From Streptomyces capitiformicae (GTDB lineage Bacteria > Actinomycetota > Actinomycetes > Streptomycetales > Streptomycetaceae): 64,000 bases of DNA. The translations under genes and the position numbers were made by a program. Of the stretch, positions 59,759 to 64,000 are shown one piece after another. Below the pieces are notes generated by a model. The model made no database searches, had not been told where the DNA came from, and saw only the letters and a list, made by a program, of their open reading frames with translations. The stretch spans positions 3,347,767 to 3,411,766 of the forward strand of contig NZ_CP022161.1 of assembly GCF_002214185.1 (NCBI RefSeq), read 5' to 3'. The stretch's first letter is position 1, and the number at the start of each line of letters is the position of its first letter.

Positions 59759-60586
59759 ATGGGCCTCCTTGACGGGCAGGGGGGAGAGGGGAGTTGGGCG
59801 TGGCGGCAGAGGGCATCGACGATGTCGTGGGACGGGCTGGCCGGGATCGTGCGGGAGGCCCGTCGCGCCGGTGACCGGGTCGGGTACTTCGCGGCGCTGT
59901 ACCGACAGGTGACCGTTGAGGTCCGCGCGGCCATTCACGGTGGGCTGTTCGACGACGGCGCCCGAATGGACCGTTTCGACACACTCTTCGGCAACCGCTA
60001 CTTCGACGCGTACGACGCCTGGCGTCGTGACCGGAGCGGGCCGCGTTGCTGGCGCGAGACGTTCGGGCTGCTCGACGACGCCGACACCGTCATCGTCCAG
60101 CACCTGCTGCTCGGTGTGAACGCGCACATCAACCTCGACCTGGCCGTCGCCGCCGCGCGGACCAGCCCGGGCGAGGCCATCCACGGGTTACGACGCGACT
60201 TTCTGCTGATCAACGACATCCTCGCGCGGGTGGTGCTGGTGGTGCAGGACTCGCTCGGTGCCCTGTCGCCCCTCATGTCGCTGCTGGATCAGGTCGGAGC
60301 CCGCACCGACGAGCGGATCCTCGACTTCAGTGTCCGTCAGTCCCGCGAGGAGGCCTGGTACAACGCCGTCCTGCTGGCCGGCCAGAACGAAGAGGAGCGC
60401 GAGGCCACCATCGAGCGGCTCGACATCCGGGCCGCCGTGCTCGCCCGGTTGATCGCGCGCCCGGGCGGAGTCGTCCGGCCGGCCATGCAGCTGATCCGGA
60501 GCACCGAGAGTGATGACGTGCCGGCTGTCATCGCCCATCTGGACCACGCCATGGAGCGATCCTCCGCCCGGCCGGGGACGGGGTGA
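59759..60586 (+). CDS. DUF5995-family protein
   Basis: 275 residues. GYFAALYRQVTVEVRAAIHG then MDRFDTLFGNRYFDAYDAW, VNAHINLDLAVAAARTS and SREEAWYNAVLLAG match the DUF5995 family of actinobacteria, of unknown function; the conserved His/Asp in NAHINLD hints at a metal site. ATG 59759 gives tight spacing to terB-like; ATG 59822 is an alternative. Confidence 0.8.
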   Translation: MGLLDGQGGEGSWAWRQRASTMSWDGLAGIVREARRAGDRVGYFAALYRQVTVEVRAAIHGGLFDDGARMDRFDTLFGNRYFDAYDAWRRDRSGPRCWRETFGLLDDADTVIVQHLLLGVNAHINLDLAVAAARTSPGEAIHGLRRDFLLINDILARVVLVVQDSLGALSPLMSLLDQVGARTDERILDFSVRQSREEAWYNAVLLAGQNEEEREATIERLDIRAAVLARLIARPGGVVRPAMQLIRSTESDDVPAVIAHLDHAMERSSARPGTG

Positions 60587-60607
60587 GGCCCGGTACCCGA
60601 CCCGGCT

Positions 60608-60639
60608 GTGACAGCTGTGACTGATGTGACAGCTGTGAT
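60608..60639. promoter_or_regulatory. Duplicated palindromic box upstream of a secreted-protein gene
   Basis: GTGACAGCTGTGAC (60608-60621) and GTGACAGCTGTGAT (60626-60639) repeat at 18 bases, each centred on ACAGCTGT. They lie about 100 bases before the next start and look like two repressor or activator half-turn-phased sites. Confidence 0.5.
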
Positions 60640-60734
60640 TCCTCGTGCGCTGGAGGAAGCGCGCAAACGTTTCGCCTGACGCACGCGAAACACCGCGCAA
60701 TTCGGATCACTCTGCTCGGGGAGACTCACGACTC

Positions 60735-61523
60735 ATGCGCCGACGCGCCACCTTCGCCGTCCTCGCCGCCGCCACGGCCGCCACCACCGCGCTGGGCGGA
60801 CTCCTCGGTCCCACCGCGTACGCGGACGAGATCGTCGGCGACATCCAGATCGACAAGGTCTCCGTCAACGGCGGGAAGAACATCGTGGTCGGCCTCGCCG
60901 ACAAGACGGTCACGGTCTCGGTGACCGCGACCGATCCCTCGGGGATCTGGGACGCCGACTTCCACCTGTGGCGCGGCACCGATCCCGACAACCCCGACGC
61001 CTACATCACGGTGGACCAGAACACCACGCCGGCGGACTGCGTGGCCTCCACCTCGACCACCTCCACCTGTTCGAAGACCTTCACCTTCGAACCGGACTGG
61101 TGGCTCACCAACGCCGACGCCGGGACCTGGAAGGTCGGCGTCTACGTCTCTGCCAACGACAACAGCTGGACCGTGCGGGACGCCTACACGACCACCCGCA
61201 TCCAGCGGCTCTCCCAGCTGACCGTCAACGCCGCCCCGGAACCGATAGCCAAGGGCAAGACGCTCACGGTCACCGGCAAGCTCAGCCGGGCGAACTGGGA
61301 CACCGACGTCTACGCGGGCTACACCGCCCAGCCGGTCAGGCTCCAGTTCCGCAAGGCGGGCACCAGCACCTACACCACCCTCAAGACGGTGAACACCTCC
61401 AGCACGGGCTACCTGAAGACCACGGCCACCGCCTCCGCGGACGGCTACTGGCGCTGGAGCTTCGCCGGCACGTCCACGACCCCGGCCGTCGCGTCGTCGG
61501 CCGACTACGTCGACGTGCAGTAG
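60735..61523 (+). CDS. Secreted beta-rich protein (DUF5707-like)
   Basis: 262 residues. Signal peptide (TFAVLAAATAATTALGGLLG then PTAYA). The mature part opens VGDIQIDKVSVNGGKNIVVG, followed by VTVTATDPSGI-like and LWRGTDPDNPDAYI, typical of Streptomyces secreted proteins annotated as calcium-binding or DUF5707, then an Ig-like second half (KGKTLTVTGKLSRANWDT, LQFRKAGTSTYTTLKTV). Function unknown. Ends at a strong bidirectional terminator. Confidence 0.75.
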   Translation: MRRRATFAVLAAATAATTALGGLLGPTAYADEIVGDIQIDKVSVNGGKNIVVGLADKTVTVSVTATDPSGIWDADFHLWRGTDPDNPDAYITVDQNTTPADCVASTSTTSTCSKTFTFEPDWWLTNADAGTWKVGVYVSANDNSWTVRDAYTTTRIQRLSQLTVNAAPEPIAKGKTLTVTGKLSRANWDTDVYAGYTAQPVRLQFRKAGTSTYTTLKTVNTSSTGYLKTTATASADGYWRWSFAGTSTTPAVASSADYVDVQ

Positions 61524-61543
61524 CGAGACGCGGTAGCGAAACG

Positions 61544-61573
61544 AAGAGGCCCGCACCGAAGTGCGGGCCTCTT
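61544..61573. terminator. Bidirectional hairpin terminator between secreted gene and csp
   Basis: AAGAGGCCCGCAC and GTGCGGGCCTCTT form a perfect 13-bp stem around CGAA, between two convergent genes. Confidence 0.85.
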
Positions 61574-61606
61574 GTGTCCTGCGGGGTGCGCGCGAGGCGC
61601 GGCGAG

Positions 61607-61810
61607 TCAGGAGGGAACGATGTTCTCCGCCTGCGGGCCCTTCTGGCCCTGGGTGACGTCGAAGGTCACCTTCTGGCCTTCCTGCAGCTCGCGGAAGCCC
61701 TGCGTGGCGATGTTCGAGTAGTGGGCGAAGACGTCGGCGCCGCCGCCGTCCTGCGCGATGAAGCCGAAGCCCTTTTCCGCGTTGAACCACTTCACAGTAC
61801 CGGTGGCCAT
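61607..61810 (-). CDS. Cold-shock protein (CspA family), copy 1
   Basis: 67 residues, full [23 protein letters not shown] then DVFAHYSNI with RNP1 (KGFGFI) and RNP2 (VFAHY). RNA chaperone that melts structure in mRNA. It shares a long leader with the copy at 62899 and is transcribed away from the MerR gene's end on the same strand. Confidence 0.96.
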   Translation of the reverse strand: MATGTVKWFNAEKGFGFIAQDGGGADVFAHYSNIATQGFRELQEGQKVTFDVTQGQKGPQAENIVPS

Positions 61811-61930
61811 GTCAATAACTCCTGGACAGTCTTGGATGCTCGCACTTCGCGAGCCTTCTCATCGCCGTGATGATGACCACTGCCCGGGAAACCGGAAATG
61901 CGAATGGAAATCACACCTGCAACTGGAGTC
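61811..61930 (-). ncRNA. Conserved csp leader, copy 1 (possible RNA thermosensor)
   Basis: The 5' leader starting CCAGTTGCAGGTGTG and carrying TCATCATCACGGCGA then GAAGTGCGAGC matches that of the second csp gene block by block, while intervening bases differ. This suggests selection on the RNA. Confidence 0.45.
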
Positions 61931-61963
61931 GAGCCTAGCAGGAATACCATTGCTCGCGCGCGA

Positions 61964-62440
61964 TTAAACAGTCCGGGTAAGTTGTCGTCTGCGTGGGCGG
62001 CAAGAAAACTTTTCCGGATCCCGGTGGATATCTGGTTCGGCGGCCAGAGATTTTCTATCGCCGTCCTCGGTGGCCTCGGTGTGCTGCTCGGCCGCGTCCG
62101 CCGCGCGGCGCATCTCGTCGTTGGCGCGCTGCGCCGCCTCCAGCTGGTCCTCCAGGCCGACGATGCGGCAGGCGGCCTCGATGGGCGTCCCCTGGTCGAC
62201 GAGTTCGCGGGCGCGGGCCGCGATGCGCAGTTGGTGACGTGAGTAGCGGCGGTGACCGCCTTCCGACCGGGTCGGAGTGATCAGCCGTGTGTCGCCGAGG
62301 GCACGGAGAAAACCGGGCGTGGCACCGATCAGCTCGGCGGCCCTGCCCATGGTGTACGCCGGGTAGTGGTCGTCGTCGAGCCGGTCGGTGACGGTCGGCC
62401 CGTCTGCGGTGTGCGGCCTGCTCTCCGATGGCAATGGCAT
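61964..62440 (-). CDS. MerR-family regulator between two csp genes
   Basis: 158 residues. HTH: YTMGRAAELIGATPGFLRAL then RSEGGHRRYSRHQLRIAARA, standard MerR. The helix after it (RELVDQGTPIEAACRIVGLE) and an Ala/Glu-rich coiled coil (DQLEAAQRANDEMRRAADAA) follow; no metal-binding Cys, so the signal is unknown. An 18-base palindrome lies 53 bases upstream. Such csp-MerR pairs recur in Streptomyces. Confidence 0.88.
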   Translation of the reverse strand: MPLPSESRPHTADGPTVTDRLDDDHYPAYTMGRAAELIGATPGFLRALGDTRLITPTRSEGGHRRYSRHQLRIAARARELVDQGTPIEAACRIVGLEDQLEAAQRANDEMRRAADAAEQHTEATEDGDRKSLAAEPDIHRDPEKFSCRPRRRQLTRTV

Positions 62441-62492
62441 GTGCGCCTTCCCGCGGGCTGCCCGGGGGACACGGCCCGCCGCAGGGAAGCGG

Positions 62493-62510
62493 GTTCCCCT
62501 GCAGGGGAAC
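62493..62510. promoter_or_regulatory. Perfect 18-base palindrome upstream of merR
   Basis: GTTCCCCTGCAGGGGAAC sits between the divergent merR and csp genes. MerR proteins bind such dyads within promoters, so it is a candidate autoregulatory operator. Confidence 0.6.
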
Positions 62511-62792
62511 TCTAGTCGCGCCGGGAGGATTTCTGGTGCGGCGAGACCAGGCGTGGTGGGGCGACGAGCGCAGACGCAGGCCGCGCCGGGCTGTGGCGGC
62601 AGGTCGTCGGACACGTGGGTCGGCCGTAAGGGCGGGCAATATCTGTCGTCGCGAAGGGAGAAATCACCGTGCCGCGCGCGGAATATTCCTCGGTCGGTGG
62701 CAGCGGTCAACCTCGGCCGACAGGCCGTCGGTAACGATTCACGGCGGGTAATTTTTCACAGCTTGCGCAATCCTGCCGTGGTAGTGTCGACG

Positions 62793-62898
62793 CCAGTTGC
62801 AGTTGTGGTTGCCGGACGGTTTTTCCGACGGAGTGATCATCACGGCGACCGGGATCCGCGCAGTGCGGACCCCGAACACCGTCCCGAAGGAGAAACAA
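62793..62898 (+). ncRNA. Conserved csp leader, copy 2
   Basis: Leader of the second csp gene with CCAGTTGCAGTTGTG, ATCATCACGGCGA and GCAGTGCGGAC in the same order as copy 1. Confidence 0.45.
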
Positions 62899-63102
62899 AT
62901 GGCTACCGGCACCGTGAAGTGGTTCAACTCGGAAAAGGGCTTCGGCTTCATCGAGCAGGACGGCGGCGGCCCCGACGTCTTCGCCCACTACTCGAACATC
63001 GCCACCCAGGGCTTCCGCGAGCTGCAGGAAGGCCAGAAGGTGTCGTTCGACATCGCGCAGGGCCAGAAGGGCCCGACGGCCGAGAACATCGTTCCCGCCT
63101 GA
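62899..63102 (+). CDS. Cold-shock protein (CspA family), copy 2
   Basis: 67 residues, nearly identical to copy 1 (differs at about ten positions, for example IEQDGGGPD for IAQDGGGAD). AAGGAG precedes ATG 62899. Terminated by the hairpin at 63173. Confidence 0.96.
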   Translation: MATGTVKWFNSEKGFGFIEQDGGGPDVFAHYSNIATQGFRELQEGQKVSFDIAQGQKGPTAENIVPA

Positions 63103-63172
63103 CACCAGCGTTGACACTGGCATTGACACCGGCGCTGACGCCCACGTCAGTCCACACGTCAGTCCACTTCGC

Positions 63173-63209
63173 AGCTGGGGCCCGCACTCTTGGGGTGCGG
63201 GCCCCAGCT
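63173..63209. terminator. Hairpin terminator after the second csp gene
   Basis: AGCTGGGGCCCGCAC (63173-63187) pairs perfectly with GTGCGGGCCCCAGCT (63195-63209). Confidence 0.85.
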
Positions 63210-63282
63210 CGCTGTGTTTCCGGGCGCCCCACGAGGGTGCGCCCCACAGCCTTCGGCTCGTTCATGCGATTCTCCGCGCCGC

Positions 63283-63327
63283 TCGATCGTCTCGATCGTC
63301 TCGATCGTCTCGATCGTCTCGATCACC
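63283..63327. repeat. 9-bp tandem repeat upstream of the helicase gene
   Basis: About five copies of tcgatcgtc between the csp terminator and the helicase start. No coding role. Confidence 0.85.
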
Positions 63328-63376
63328 GCGCGACTTCCTTGCCACGTGCCGCAACGAGGAAATTCGAGGATCCCGC

Positions 63377-64000
63377 ATGAGCCGTACCCGTACGACCCGC
63401 GCATACGACCGTTCGGCAAGCTCCGCCGCCATGGGCTCCGCCGCCAAACGCTCCGGCACCAAGCGCTCCGGTGCTCCGCGCCGTTCCAAGGGCGGCCAAG
63501 GCGGTCAAGCGCGTCAAGGCGGTCAAGGACGCCAACAGGCCTCCCCGCAGGGCGAGTTCGCGCTTCCGGTGACGACGACACCCGCGTTGGCCGCCGTCGA
63601 CTCGTTCGCCGAGCTCGGCCTGCCGGCACCGATGACGGCCGCGCTCGTCCAGGAGGGCGTGACCGTACCGTTCCCGATCCAGGCTGCGACCCTGCCGAAC
63701 TCGCTGGCCGGACGTGACGTACTCGGCCGTGGCCGCACCGGTTCGGGCAAGACCCTTGCCTTCGGTCTGGCGGTGCTGGCCCGTACGGCGGGTAAGCGCG
63801 CCGAGCCGCGGCAGCCGCTGGCCCTCGTGCTCGTGCCCACCCGAGAACTCGCCCAGCAGGTCACCGACGCGCTGACGCCGTACGCCCGTTCCGTGAGACT
63901 GCGGCTGGCCACCGTGGTCGGCGGGATGTCGATCGGCAGACAGGCCGGGGCGCTGCGGACGGGGGCGGAAGTCGTCGTCGCGACTCCGGGGCGCCTCAAG
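63377..64000 (+). CDS. DEAD-box RNA helicase, N-terminal part (runs off the window)
   Basis: 208 codons to the window edge. A basic Gly/Gln-rich tail (SKGGQGGQARQGGQGRQQ) precedes the helicase core: the Q motif region (FAELGLPAPMTAALVQEGVT then PFPIQAATLP), motif I reading GRGRTGSGKT (usually A-TGSGKT), Ia VPTRELAQQV, GG, and Ib TPGRL. The Arg in motif I recurs in actinobacterial DEAD-box proteins. Next to csp genes it fits a cold-adaptation group that unwinds RNA. Confidence 0.93.
   Translation, partial: MSRTRTTRAYDRSASSAAMGSAAKRSGTKRSGAPRRSKGGQGGQARQGGQGRQQASPQGEFALPVTTTPALAAVDSFAELGLPAPMTAALVQEGVTVPFPIQAATLPNSLAGRDVLGRGRTGSGKTLAFGLAVLARTAGKRAEPRQPLALVLVPTRELAQQVTDALTPYARSVRLRLATVVGGMSIGRQAGALRTGAEVVVATPGRLK

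Noticed and set aside
62740..62800. Housekeeping promoter for csp copy 2
   Set aside because: TTGCGC and TAGTGT are present but only 13 bases apart, too close for a standard sigma-70-type promoter.

Overview
This 64-kb window is high-GC actinobacterial chromosome, almost certainly Streptomyces or a close relative. Signs include strongly G/C-biased third codon positions, GTG starts, GTGA/ATGA stop-start overlaps, AGGAGG-type ribosome sites, and families such as DUF397, DUF5753-type XRE regulators, DUF5134, DUF5995 and CspA-type genes. No rRNA, tRNA, CRISPR array, prophage or replication origin was seen. The region looks accessory: many unrelated short operons separated by gene remnants, tandem repeats and small repeat elements.

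Layout. 0.2-2.9 kb: secreted xyloglucanase (GH74) with an N-terminal ricin-type lectin domain. 2.9-5.8 kb: a scrapyard with LuxR-regulator debris and a histidine kinase cut by a TnpB element. 5.8-10 kb: L,D-transpeptidase lacking an export signal, META-domain lipoprotein, and a Ser/Thr kinase fused to a GH114-like domain. 10-12 kb: DUF4396/DUF5134 membrane pair with a CsoR-like copper operator. 12-13 kb: tyrosinase-family protein. 13.5-19.2 kb: ArsR, LysR, AtsD-like arylsulfatase, formylglycine-generating enzyme and a glycine-betaine-type binding protein, probably one sulfate-ester module. 19.2-23.8 kb: broken response regulator, then pstSCAB (high-affinity phosphate uptake). 24-28.6 kb: secreted Ig-like protein, YxiG-like protein, DM13 protein, flavodoxin-family protein, nucleotide-sugar epimerase. 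28.6-33.2 kb: two-component pair divergent from a glycosyltransferase/DUF2064/methyltransferase operon ending in two beheaded genes.

33.2-36.4 kb: SulP permease, pyridoxamine-oxidase-like protein, RsbW-like ATPase and ArsR operon with a palindromic operator. 36.5-40 kb: PhnA, a double-glycine-leader peptide, a flavin monooxygenase with a coupled 33-residue peptide, and a TetR divergent from a small membrane protein. 40-42.3 kb: XRE/DUF5753 regulator broken by an amber codon and followed by three tandem DUF397 genes. 42.2-48.1 kb: polysaccharide deacetylase, membrane protein, double-core sensor kinase, CPBP protease, esterase. 48.3-54 kb: Fpg/Nei glycosylase, DinB-like and HEAT-repeat proteins, metallophosphoesterase, truncated PPK2. 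54-60.6 kb: two small secreted proteins, an XRE-TM-glycosidase chimera, a HAD protein with a giant minisatellite, TerB-like and DUF5995 proteins. 60.7-64 kb: secreted beta-rich protein, a cold-shock cluster (csp, MerR, csp) and the start of a DEAD-box helicase.

The most interesting observations are two membrane chimeras that pair a cytoplasmic signalling domain with an extracellular glycosidase-like domain, a family of short terminal-inverted-repeat elements present three times, several palindromic operators beside or lacking their regulator, the RiPP-like orphan peptide, a conserved leader shared by the two csp genes, and widespread repeat-driven expansion inside coding sequences.
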